A program made the translations under genes and the position numbers. Of a stretch of DNA of 40,715 bases, positions 17,026 through 24,852 are shown piece by piece. Below the pieces are notes generated by a model, which saw only the letters and a program-made list of their open reading frames with translations, had not been told where the DNA came from and did no database searches. The number at the start of each line of letters is the position of its first letter. Position 1 is the first letter of the stretch. Source of the DNA: Muribaculaceae bacterium (lineage in GTDB: Bacteria > Bacteroidota > Bacteroidia > Bacteroidales > Muribaculaceae); NCBI GenBank assembly GCA_017545095.1, contig JAFYCU010000229.1:1-40715 (forward strand). Direction: 5' to 3'.

Positions 17026-20000
17026 TCAGTTCAGCACGAGATTAATCAGGGCGTTCACATCGCCGATGTCGATGGTGTTGTTGCCGTCCAGGTCGGGGTT
17101 ACCCATGACTTCGGCGGTGGTGATGTTCTCCAGCACCAGGTTGATGAGGATGTTAACGTCACTCACATCCACGTCGCCGTCGCCGTTCAGGTCACCGGGC
17201 ACGCCTGGGACATCGGGCAGCGTTGTGGCCACCACCACATCCTTGGCAGGCATCACGAAGGTGTCGCCCTCGATAGGCTCGCCGTCGACGGTGTAGGTCA
17301 GGGTTTGTCCATCGGGCACCTCTCCGCTGTAGGAGAGCGTGACGTTGCATCCGTCGGCGTAGTAGAGCGTGCCGTCGAAGGTCACGGTCTCCGAGCCGGT
17401 GGCGCTGATGTTGTCGCCGAGGGTAACCTTGTGCACGCCGCGCGCGCCATCACCGTCGGCACCTACGGCACCGAAGTTCACGGCAGGCTCGCCGTTAAGG
17501 GTGCAGCCGTAATAATAGTTGTTGGAAAGACATGCGTAGCCTTGTGTCAACTTTCCTGCAATGGCGCCATAGGTGTCATCGGTGTTAGTGAGGATCAGAT
17601 TGGCGCCGTAGACGAAGCAGTTCTTAACTGTGCCAAGTTGTCCACCGGGACCGCCGCTATATCCCACGATGCCGCCAGAGTTGTTCTTGCCAATCACGGT
17701 GGCCGAACTGATGCAACCGATGATTTTGCCATAGTAACTACCTTGCATGCCCACGACGCCGCCGGAATAGGTTATACCGCCGACGTTTCCTGAGGCCGTC
17801 ACCGCCACGGAGTCGGTCACCACGCAGTTGATCACCTGGCCGCTGCCGGTAATCGAGCCCACAATGCCGCCCACGCAATAAGTGGCCGAGAAGCGGCTGT
17901 CGGTGAGCCTCACGTTCATCACCTGGCCATTGCTACCGAGATAGCCGAACAGACCTTTGTGACATTCCGAATAATAGCATCGGATGCCGCTGATGGTGTA
18001 GCCTCGGCCGTCGAAGATGCCGTTGAACATATAGGTGCCTGTGCCGCCATAGCCGCCAATGGGCGTGTAATTGTTTTGGCTGGCGTCGGTCACCTCCTCG
18101 TCCCAAGCATAGGCGGGGGTGTATGCGATGTCGTTGCCGAGCACGAAGTGGGTATTTTCGAATTCCGTCCCGATGTTGACATTGCTGGCGAGTTTGTCGA
18201 GTTCCTCGGGGGTGGTGATCACGTAGGGGTCGCTGGCCGTGCCGCTGCCCTCCCAAAGTTTCTCGACGAATTCGACAGTGACGGTCACATCGTATGCGGG
18301 CATTTTCAGCACATTGCCCAGCAACGTGACGTCATTGCCGTCGGCATCGGTCACGATGAAAGCGGCATTGTAGTTCTCTGGCAACTCACCGCTGTAGGTG
18401 AACGTCACGTTGCTGCCGTCGGCGTAGTAGGGCGTGCCGTCGTAGGTCACGGTCTCCGAGCCGGTGGCGCTGATGTCGTCACCGAGGGTGACCTTGTGCA
18501 CGCCGCGGGCACCGCCTTGATCCCCCCCACTGACACCATAGTTTGTGGCCGGAGCGCCATTAAGGGTGCAGCCATAATAATAGTTGTTGCTGAGTTCAGT
18601 CGAAAGCCTGTATCCCAAAATGATGCCACATCCAGAATTGCCGCTTTTGATGATTGTGGCGCCGTAGACGAAGTTGTCGGAAATCGTGCAATTGGCACTA
18701 TTCGTACCGTTACTATAACCGACGATTCCGCTAAGGTAGTTATAGCCTTTCACGGTGGCCGAACTGGTGCAACCGCTCACGGTGCCGGACTTGAGTAAAC
18801 CCACAATGCCGCCGATACTCTCTGAGCCATCACTGTAGCCTGTCACCGCCACGGAATCGGTCACATGGCAGTTGAGCACCGCGCCGCTGCACTCAGCCGC
18901 GATACCGCCGCAATTATGTTGCGCCTCGAAGCGGGTGTCGGTGAGCGTCACGTTCTTCACCACGCCGTCACTGCCGATCATCCCGAAAAGGCCTTTACTG
19001 CAGTTGATGGTTTCACCGTTTCCACTGTGGCGGATGCCGCGGATGGTGTGCCCCCGCCCGTCGAAACTGCCGTTGAACGGCAGGTCGATTTCCGTGCTTC
19101 TGCTATGATATAAGCCAATGGGGGTGTAGTTGTTGGAGGTATTGGTGTTCTGCCCGTCCCAAGCGTAGGCGGGGGTATAGGCGAGATCCCTGTCGACCAC
19201 GAAGAAGCAGCCCTGATAGTCGTTGCCTTCGTTCACGCGGGTGGCGAGCAGGTCGAGCTGCGTGGGATAACTGATGACGTAGGGGTCGGCCTCAGTGCCT
19301 GTGCCTGCCCACTGGATGACACTGGTGGAGAACGTCACGGTCACGTCGCCGGCGGGCATCACGAAGGTGTCGCCCTCGATGGGCGTGCCGTTGATGGTGT
19401 ATGAGGCCTGATAGCCTTCGGGCACGTTGGTGCATGCCAGCGTGACGGTGTCGCCGGCCAAGTAGTAGTCGGTGCCAGCGTAGGTCACGACGGGCGTGCT
19501 GGTTGTGATGTCGGTGCCGGTCACGGCGAAGAGGTCGCTCTCGGCAGCACCGCCGTTCACAGCCACGTTGCGGTAATGCGAGTCGGTGACAAGGCCATAA
19601 CTGCTGTTATCGCCAACAAGCCGGTCCACGTTGTTCCGGCCGTTCACGGTGGAGTTGAATACATGGCAGTTCTCCACACGGCCGTATTCGGGAGTAGAGC
19701 CGTGAGAAGCGCCACACAGATTTCCAGCAACGACACCCACATCTTTATTACCGTTGACCACGGCATCGGCCATGATAAGGTTTTTGATGGTGCCCTCATT
19801 GACACCGCCAAAGAAGCCTACACAATCAGTAGCGGAGTTGCCGATGCTGAAATGGCTCACGACATGGCCTTGCCCGTCGAAGATGCCCATGAAGGGCTTT
19901 GAGCTTGAGCCTATACGCTCGATGACGGCTCCTTCATAGTCGATGTTGGCATCGAGGACAAAATATTTGCCATTAGTGAAAGCGTAGTTAGTTCTCACAG

Positions 20001-21588
20001 TGGACTCGAGCAGGTCGCATCCGGCGGTGGAGGTGATGGTGTAGGGGCGCGCCTCGGTGCCGCGGGCTCCTTCTTCCATGCCCCACACGTCGGTCCAGTG
20101 TGCCGTGAAGTTGAGGTCGCCGAATGTCCCCTGCTCAATGGTCACGTCAAGTTGCGGCGTGTCACCGTTGCTGCCCGTCCATCCGTCGAAGCGGTAGCCC
20201 GTGCGCTTGGGATTGACGAGCGTGAACGTGGCCGTGGTGAAGTTGTAGGTGGCAGGGTTCTGGGTGGCCACGCTGCCGCCGTCGAGGTCGTAACTGATGT
20301 TGTAGTAGTAGGTTTGCTGCACCGTCGCATAGTCGGCGGTGACATTGATGGTCTTGTTGGCCATGTCTTTGCCACCCAGGTCCTTGATGGTTCCGCTCAG
20401 GCTGTTGAGGGTGAGCTTGGTGCCCACGGGGGCGGAGATGTCGCCGCTGAAGGTGAGCACGTTGGAGCCGCTGCCGGCGTGATAACTGAGTTGGCCCCAC
20501 GAGGTGGACAGCTTGGCGTTGGAGGTGATGACGATCTCGTTGAAGGCCACCGACACGTAGACGGTGGTGCCCGGCGCGTAGTAGCCTCCGCTGAGCCAGT
20601 AGTTGAAATAGGCTGGCGGGGTGTCGTCGATGGCATGGATGTATGCCTTCACGTTCTTCACCTTCCAGTCGTCCTCATTATTGCCCGAGGCATCGAAGCG
20701 GATGCCGAGGGTGTTCAGGTCGGCGGGAATGATCAGGCGCCCGTCGGTGGAGCGGCAGTTGGAGCGGAACTTCTGCTGGCGCAGTTCGCCGATGGTGTTG
20801 CCAAGGCCGCTCCACGCTTTGGTCACCGTGCCGCACAGGTCACCGGCCGATGTCACCGGGAACAGGTAGGGTGCGTAGTTGGTGTTCTTGGTGCCGCCCT
20901 CATGGACGAAGCAGGCCATGTAGTGCGACAGGCTCAACGTGCCGGGGTTGTTGTCGCCGGCTCCCTCATCGCACGTCGAGGTGTTGTTCACCAGAATCTG
21001 GATGTGCTGGTAGCCGTCGTCCACTTCGCGTGCGTCGAAGCCTACGGTCATGTAGAGCTGGTCGCCAATCATTTTGTGGTAGTTCTGAGTCCCTGCAGCG
21101 TCGAAATAGTCATCAATGGACACCGCATGGTAGGCCTGGATGTAATTGTTGTCATGGACGGTCACCTCGTTGGTGAACACATCGACTTCCTTCTCATCGA
21201 ACGCCGACGCCGGAATGTCGGAGCCGGTGGTGATGTAGCGAAGCGTGTGTGCGATGCGGTTGCCGCCCAGGTCCAACACCTCGAAGCGGTAGTTGCGCGT
21301 GGGACCCCTCTGGTAGCGGTAGTAGTTCGTCACGGGGTTGGTCTCGGCCACGCTGACGGTCAGGGAATCCTGGCCCGCCGCGAAATTGAGTTCCCCCTGC
21401 TGCGAGGTGAAGTGCTGGCCGTGGAAGGCCGACAGCGCCACGGTGCGGTAGCGCACGGTCTGCGCCGGCAGCTTGTCGCCGCTGCGCTTGATGGTGAACA
21501 CACGTCCATTACTTTCAACGGTGTACCTCTGCGCCCCAGCCGTCAAGCCGACGACCAAAGCAATGAGTAGGAGTAAAAGCTTTTTCAT
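17026..21588 (-). CDS. Secreted GLUG-rich protein with shared N-terminal domain, InlB-type repeat and dockerin (1520 aa)
   Basis: The signal peptide (MKKLLLLLIALVVGLTAGAQ) precedes a domain of about 400 residues homologous to that of the 691-aa protein (RYRTVALSA, HFTSQQGELNFAAG, NYRFEVLDLGGNRIA, GYQHIQILVNN). An InlB-type repeat (about 429-498; GYRFDGWTGSNGD) follows, then three large modules that start with a GTGTEADPYVI-like motif and continue as GLUG/beta-helix repeats (about 503-676, 759-1016 and 1113-1369), separated by beta-sandwich repeats ending in MPAGDVTV, MPAYDVTV or MPAKDVVV. The C-terminal dockerin-like module has loops DLNGDGDVDVSD and DLDGNNTIDIGD. It is the first and second longest of the four dockerin genes, 19 bases after the small membrane-protein gene and probably cotranscribed with it. 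Surface adhesion is a likely role, not shown. Confidence 0.85.
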   Translation of the reverse strand: MKKLLLLLIALVVGLTAGAQRYTVESNGRVFTIKRSGDKLPAQTVRYRTVALSAFHGQHFTSQQGELNFAAGQDSLTVSVAETNPVTNYYRYQRGPTRNYRFEVLDLGGNRIAHTLRYITTGSDIPASAFDEKEVDVFTNEVTVHDNNYIQAYHAVSIDDYFDAAGTQNYHKMIGDQLYMTVGFDAREVDDGYQHIQILVNNTSTCDEGAGDNNPGTLSLSHYMACFVHEGGTKNTNYAPYLFPVTSAGDLCGTVTKAWSGLGNTIGELRQQKFRSNCRSTDGRLIIPADLNTLGIRFDASGNNEDDWKVKNVKAYIHAIDDTPPAYFNYWLSGGYYAPGTTVYVSVAFNEIVITSNAKLSTSWGQLSYHAGSGSNVLTFSGDISAPVGTKLTLNSLSGTIKDLGGKDMANKTINVTADYATVQQTYYYNISYDLDGGSVATQNPATYNFTTATFTLVNPKRTGYRFDGWTGSNGDTPQLDVTIEQGTFGDLNFTAHWTDVWGMEEGARGTEARPYTITSTAGCDLLESTVRTNYAFTNGKYFVLDANIDYEGAVIERIGSSSKPFMGIFDGQGHVVSHFSIGNSATDCVGFFGGVNEGTIKNLIMADAVVNGNKDVGVVAGNLCGASHGSTPEYGRVENCHVFNSTVNGRNNVDRLVGDNSSYGLVTDSHYRNVAVNGGAAESDLFAVTGTDITTSTPVVTYAGTDYYLAGDTVTLACTNVPEGYQASYTINGTPIEGDTFVMPAGDVTVTFSTSVIQWAGTGTEADPYVISYPTQLDLLATRVNEGNDYQGCFFVVDRDLAYTPAYAWDGQNTNTSNNYTPIGLYHSRSTEIDLPFNGSFDGRGHTIRGIRHSGNGETINCSKGLFGMIGSDGVVKNVTLTDTRFEAQHNCGGIAAECSGAVLNCHVTDSVAVTGYSDGSESIGGIVGLLKSGTVSGCTSSATVKGYNYLSGIVGYSNGTNSANCTISDNFVYGATIIKSGNSGCGIILGYRLSTELSNNYYYGCTLNGAPATNYGVSGGDQGGARGVHKVTLGDDISATGSETVTYDGTPYYADGSNVTFTYSGELPENYNAAFIVTDADGNDVTLLGNVLKMPAYDVTVTVEFVEKLWEGSGTASDPYVITTPEELDKLASNVNIGTEFENTHFVLGNDIAYTPAYAWDEEVTDASQNNYTPIGGYGGTGTYMFNGIFDGRGYTISGIRCYYSECHKGLFGYLGSNGQVMNVRLTDSRFSATYCVGGIVGSITGSGQVINCVVTDSVAVTASGNVGGITYSGGVVGMQGSYYGKIIGCISSATVIGKNNSGGIVGYSGGPGGQLGTVKNCFVYGANLILTNTDDTYGAIAGKLTQGYACLSNNYYYGCTLNGEPAVNFGAVGADGDGARGVHKVTLGDNISATGSETVTFDGTLYYADGCNVTLSYSGEVPDGQTLTYTVDGEPIEGDTFVMPAKDVVVATTLPDVPGVPGDLNGDGDVDVSDVNILINLVLENITTAEVMGNPDLDGNNTIDIGDVNALINLVLN

Positions 21589-21607
21589 AGGTTGATAGGT
21601 TTATTTG

Positions 21608-21817
21608 TTATACAGAATGAGCATTTGCATGATTGTCGACTGTGTTGGCTTTGCCAGCAGCCTGATTGCTTTGGCTGCTGTCAGACGGTGGTTCATCGGG
21701 TAACTGTAACTCGTCGCGGCCACGGCGCATGAACCGCGTGGCCCGATACAAATCATAGATCAGCCAAGTGGCACAGACGGCCAAGATGATGCCGATGAGC
21801 AGGTGGAATGCGGTCAT
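21608..21817 (-). CDS. Small single-pass membrane protein
   Basis: A 69-residue protein with one hydrophobic segment near the N terminus (FHLLIGIILAVCATWLIYDL), a basic patch (RATRFMRRGRDE) and a polar, low-complexity tail rich in S, N and Q. I do not recognise a family. Its position directly upstream of the dockerin array, with a -7 promoter element 26 bases before its start and an operator-like array beyond that, supports a real gene and cotranscription with the array. The charge pattern places the tail in the cytoplasm (inference). It could be an envelope accessory protein or only a leader ORF. Confidence 0.5.
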   Translation of the reverse strand: MTAFHLLIGIILAVCATWLIYDLYRATRFMRRGRDELQLPDEPPSDSSQSNQAAGKANTVDNHANAHSV

Positions 21818-21842
21818 AGGGCGAACGTTGTTTTTATCATTG

Positions 21843-21850
21843 CAAAGTTA
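21843..21850 (-). promoter_or_regulatory. -7 promoter element upstream of the dockerin array
   Basis: On the minus strand TAACTTTG matches TAnnTTTG exactly. No TTTG lies 19-21 bases upstream; an inverted copy of the TTTCCTCTCG repeat occupies that place, which suggests an activator-dependent promoter. Confidence 0.55.
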
Positions 21851-21871
21851 CAATCCTCACGCGTGTAATTC

Positions 21872-21945
21872 TTTCCTCTCGCTGTAAAAATGACGAGAGG
21901 AAAGGAAAAATACATCAAGAGGAAAGAAATACATCGAGAGGAAAG
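21872..21945. promoter_or_regulatory. Operator-like repeat array
   Basis: On the plus strand CGAGAGGAAA occurs at 21894 and 21935, CAAGAGGAAA at 21916, and the inverted copy TTTCCTCTCG at 21872-21881. Copies at 21894 and 21872 make a perfect 10-bp inverted repeat with a 12-base spacer. Two 19-bp units of the form AAATACATCrAGAGGAAAG stand directly in tandem (21908-21926, 21927-21945). The array lies upstream of the minus-strand promoter for the dockerin genes. The 21818-22151 gap holds this array, the promoter and two REP-like palindromes; no gene. Confidence 0.55.
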
Positions 21946-21985
21946 TGCAGGAAAGGTGAGGCGGCTATTTCGTGAGGTGGCTATT

Positions 21986-22005
21986 TCGTGAGGCGTGCCT
22001 CACGA
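21986..22005. repeat. REP-like palindrome (GTGAGG type)
   Basis: TCGTGAGGC / GCCTCACGA with a GT loop, a sister form of the GCAAGG palindromes. It lies on the 3' side of the RAYT gene. Confidence 0.75.
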
Positions 22006-22041
22006 CCTCCCAACGGATTATCCTTTGGCCATCATTGGGTC

Positions 22042-22192
22042 ACGAGCACAATCAGTCGGGTGGTCGCAAGGCACCGCCTTGCGAAAGTTCCCGCAAGTGC
22101 CCCGCGCAATCTTTGGTCGCAAGCAGCCTTTCCCGCAGCCCGCGAGCACAATCAGTCGGAAGGTCGCAAGGCACCGCCTTGCGAGAGCTCCG
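22042..22192. repeat. Two REP units spaced exactly 100 bp
   Basis: Near-identical blocks at 22042-22092 and 22142-22192 share GAGCACAATCAGTCGG followed by the palindrome TCGCAAGGC acc GCCTTGCGA (22064-22084 and 22164-22184). The second palindrome is inside the coding sequence of the RAYT C-terminal part and supplies its last residues. Paired REPs of this kind are called BIMEs in other bacteria. Confidence 0.75.
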
Positions 22193-23162
22193 TCCTCCCC
22201 TCCACAATCGCCAGGGCCAGGGCGTTCAGCGCTAAACATTCGTTTCGGGTGATTTTGCGAGGATAGGTGTGGTGCTCGCCAGTGGCCACAATCAGCAGTT
22301 TCCCATTCGCACAGGCGTCAAACTGCTTTCCGCTGGGCTTCCACAGCTCGCCCATGCCATTGTTGGTGACCAGAATCAGTTCGCGGCCATTATCCAGTGC
22401 CCAGTTCATCACGACTTTCTCGCCTTTGCTGATGCCTGCCGTGACGGGGACGCTACCATTCTCGCACATTGCGATAAAGCACCTTTTCACGCGTTCCACC
22501 TCTTCGTCGGTCATTCTATTGGTGCATTGAACGAAGGCTTAATTGCCGTAATTCAGCAGGTGGATGTTTCCCATCGTTTGGGCAACCTGTCCATCAATCA
22601 CCACACGTGTCTTGGCGAAAAGGTCGCCGTGGTGCATTTTAACCCACAATCGCCGTGGGTTGTCGGCAAGGTATTGGGTCATTTTCTCCAAATGCCCTTT
22701 ACCCGACAAAATGGTGTCGTTATACCCCTTTTGCCACAACTGGTTGAATCCAGCCTCTCCACGATGGGCTTTTAGGGCATCGTTGCACCCCTTTTTAAAT
22801 CCGTTGACCACTTGTCCCAAGTGATAAGGCACTTTCTCGGTGAAAAACAATATGCCATGCACATGGTCGGGCATCACTTGAATCTTCAACGTTTTCACAG
22901 CCGGGTAATGCAAGGGTATTTCTCTCCAACGGTTGAGCACAATCTGGCCCAGAGGGCTGAGGGCAACATGCGGCTCACGGTGGCATTCATCGGGAGCACA
23001 CAGGTCTCCCAGCAACGGCCTGCGACCATCCACACATATCGTGACCATGTAGATGCATCGACTGCGATAGTCATGGTCGGTTTTGCGTTGCGTCGATTGT
23101 TGTGAAGACTTGAGTTCGGGATGGGCATCAAGCCAACGCTTCTGTTGTTCGCTAAGGGGCAT
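22152..23162 (-). pseudogene. REP-associated tyrosine transposase (RAYT, IS200-like) split by an in-frame stop
   Basis: The first 207 codons carry a Y1/IS200-type transposase: the HUH motif in MPDHVHGILFF (His100 and His102) and the catalytic tyrosine in KMTQYLADNPRRL (Tyr164). Family members cut and join single-stranded DNA at REP hairpins. A TAA stop (22541-22539) follows NYGN, but the same frame continues without a break through AFVQCTNRMTDEEVERVKR to 22152, giving a 120-residue C-terminal domain (KGEKVVMNWALDNGRELILV, ELWKPSGKQFDACANG). That domain looks Rossmann-like, vaguely DprA-like (inference). One nonsense change therefore seems to split one gene; the ATG at 22514 could restart the second half. 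The last residues (LSQGGALRPSD) are encoded by a REP palindrome. REP-like sequences flank both sides. Confidence 0.75.
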
Positions 23163-23287
23163 AGATCCAAAGATTCAAATGGCGGCTCATACTGAAGTGC
23201 AAATATAGATAAAAATCGGGAATTATTAGCCAGTTGAAATAAAGAAATTGAATTTACATTAAAAAACGAGGAAAAACCGTTGGCCGG

Positions 23288-23308
23288 TCGTGAGGCACCA
23301 CCTCACGA
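23288..23308. repeat. REP-like palindrome (GTGAGG type) upstream of the RAYT gene
   Basis: TCGTGAGG / CCTCACGA with a 5-base loop. It lies between the RAYT gene and the AraC-type gene, so palindromes bracket the RAYT on both sides. Confidence 0.7.
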
Positions 23309-23333
23309 AACCACTGGCTCACGATGCCACCGC

Positions 23334-24470
23334 CTATCGTTTCTTTCGAAACGAGGAGGGTGAGGGCTGGCCTTGCTGCTTGAAGGCTTTGGCCATCGAC
23401 GAGGGGGAGGAAAAGCCGCATTGGTCGGCGATGATGAGGAGTTTCTCGTCGGGGTTCTGCTGGATGAGGGTGATGGCGTGTCGCACGCGGTGCAGGCAAA
23501 CCATGTCGTAGAACGAGCGGTAGCCGTTGCGGCGGATGACCTCGGCCAGGTAGTTGGCGTTGGTGCCCATGCGCTGCATGATTGTGTCGATGGTGATGTG
23601 CGGCTCGGTGAAGATTTGCTTGTCGATAAGCAACTCCTTCAGGCTCTGGCTCAGCTCATCGTAACGGTCGTCGCTCAGTCTGTAGGCGGGTGTCTCGGCC
23701 TGCTCCACCTCCTCCAGCTCCTCGATCTGCTCGATGATTTCCTGCTCTTGCGGGGTGAACACCTTGCGGCGCGGATTGAGCGTGAAGATGCAGAACCAGA
23801 TGCTCACTACGGTGAACAACACGTCGCGCAACGCCTTGACAACGGAGCTGTCGGCATAGAAATTGACGGCCATGATCACGCACACGCAGGTGGGCACCCA
23901 CTGCAAGTACTGTGCCAGACGAACGGGGAAGTCGGCCTGATCGGCATAGGAGGCTTCATTGACCTGCTGCATCGTGCGACCTATTTTCAACGCCATGCGC
24001 ACCGAGAGAGCGAAATAGGCTGCAAAAATGATGGTTACGGCAGTAAAGGTCCATGGGCGATGCCCCTCGGGCAGCGACACAAGCCCCACTGCCTGCATCA
24101 GCAGCGGCAACAACACGACCACGGCGGGAAGGTATATCAAATAGTCGCGCCGCTTGCGCTTGGCCGATGGGAAAAAGTAGCCCCCGCACATCATCTGCAT
24201 TTGCAGCGAATAGAACAGCACGGCGAAAGCGTTGACGTAGAGCAGCGCATCATGGTTGCCCACTTGCAGCAGGTAGGGCAACTCCATGACCTGCATCAGA
24301 TAGAGCATGCCCACCTCGCGATAGGCTGGGAACAGCTCCTCGAAGTTATCGTTGTAGGCTGTGGGACGATAGAACCACTTGAGCAGCCACCCATACAGAT
24401 GGGTGACGATAAACACCAGGTTGGCACTGTAGAACAGCAACTGGCAGATGTCGGAGCTAAGCGATATCAC
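23334..24470 (-). CDS. Membrane-anchored AraC-family transcriptional regulator
   Basis: The 378-residue protein has six or seven hydrophobic segments in its first 235 residues (for example LLFYSANLVFIVTHLYGWLL, YLPAVVVLLPLLMQAVGLV and FTAVTIIFAAYFALSV), an acidic linker (EIIEQIEELEEVEQAE) and a C-terminal AraC-type helix-turn-helix domain (about 275-378; MGTNANYLAEVIRRNGYRSF, IADQCGFSSPSSMAKAFK). The start is a GTG with a perfect AGGAGG at 24477-24482, six bases upstream, which is rare in Bacteroidetes. The layout suggests a one-component sensor whose membrane part detects a signal and whose DNA-binding part faces the cytoplasm; the signal and targets are unknown. The dockerin array and its operator are the nearest large candidate target, which is only a guess. 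Confidence 0.82.
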   Translation of the reverse strand: MISLSSDICQLLFYSANLVFIVTHLYGWLLKWFYRPTAYNDNFEELFPAYREVGMLYLMQVMELPYLLQVGNHDALLYVNAFAVLFYSLQMQMMCGGYFFPSAKRKRRDYLIYLPAVVVLLPLLMQAVGLVSLPEGHRPWTFTAVTIIFAAYFALSVRMALKIGRTMQQVNEASYADQADFPVRLAQYLQWVPTCVCVIMAVNFYADSSVVKALRDVLFTVVSIWFCIFTLNPRRKVFTPQEQEIIEQIEELEEVEQAETPAYRLSDDRYDELSQSLKELLIDKQIFTEPHITIDTIMQRMGTNANYLAEVIRRNGYRSFYDMVCLHRVRHAITLIQQNPDEKLLIIADQCGFSSPSSMAKAFKQQGQPSPSSFRKKR

Positions 24471-24476
24471 AGTTCA

Positions 24477-24482
24477 CCTCCT
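24477..24482 (-). promoter_or_regulatory. Strong Shine-Dalgarno site for the AraC-type gene
   Basis: AGGAGG on the minus strand, six bases before the GTG start codon at 24470. It decides the start and is unusual for a phylum that mostly lacks such sites. Confidence 0.6.
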
Positions 24483-24530
24483 TTCGTTCTTTGGTTTGCC
24501 ATCGCACGTTTGAACTATGATAAAGCCGAA

Positions 24531-24755
24531 TCATTTCAATCCTCCTCCATTATTCAAACATACTTGCGCCAAAATCTCGACCGTGCCGGGGAACGATTGA
24601 GTGTGCAACACGCCATAATGCTCCCAAAGATGCTGCATCCTTTTGAAACGTTTCAGATAGGCATAGGCTTGACGCTGATGAATACCATCATGCCGGGCAA
24701 ACTCACTAATGAGAGCCACAACAAAACCCAGTGTATTTCTATCTTCTTGTGCCAT
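24531..24755 (-). CDS. DUF3791 domain protein
   Basis: A 74-residue protein from the ATG of MAQEDRNTLGFVVALISE. The pattern (hydrophobic start, then YLKRFKRMQHLWEHYGVLHTQSF, and a polar end) matches small DUF3791 proteins. These often neighbour toxin-like partners such as DUF3990 proteins and may act as antitoxin-like or regulatory proteins, but the role is not established. No partner gene is seen here. An upstream in-frame ATG (24794) would add 13 residues with no family support. It reads toward the AraC-type gene, 60 bases away, and a -7 element lies about 100 bases upstream. Confidence 0.6.
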   Translation of the reverse strand: MAQEDRNTLGFVVALISEFARHDGIHQRQAYAYLKRFKRMQHLWEHYGVLHTQSFPGTVEILAQVCLNNGGGLK

Positions 24756-24852
24756 ATCTATTTCGGTTAAACCTTTGGTTGTGCAGCCCATCACATCATT
24801 TTTGTGATATATGGGTGACTGTTGTCATGCACGCGTTCGTTTCATTCAAGCG

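Noticed and set aside
20098..21570. Plus-strand open frame (490 codons) opposite the 1520-aa dockerin gene
   Set aside because: Antisense shadow of the conserved N-terminal domain and InlB region; composition is V/G/A-biased.
5726..21588. Cellulosome
   Set aside because: Dockerin-like modules are present, but none of the four proteins has a recognisable catalytic domain for cell-wall glycans and no cohesin-bearing scaffoldin was seen in the window.
23373..24770. Plus-strand open frame (465 codons) across the AraC-type and DUF3791 genes
   Set aside because: It spans two genes on the other strand that both show family motifs, and has histidine/glutamine-rich shadow composition.
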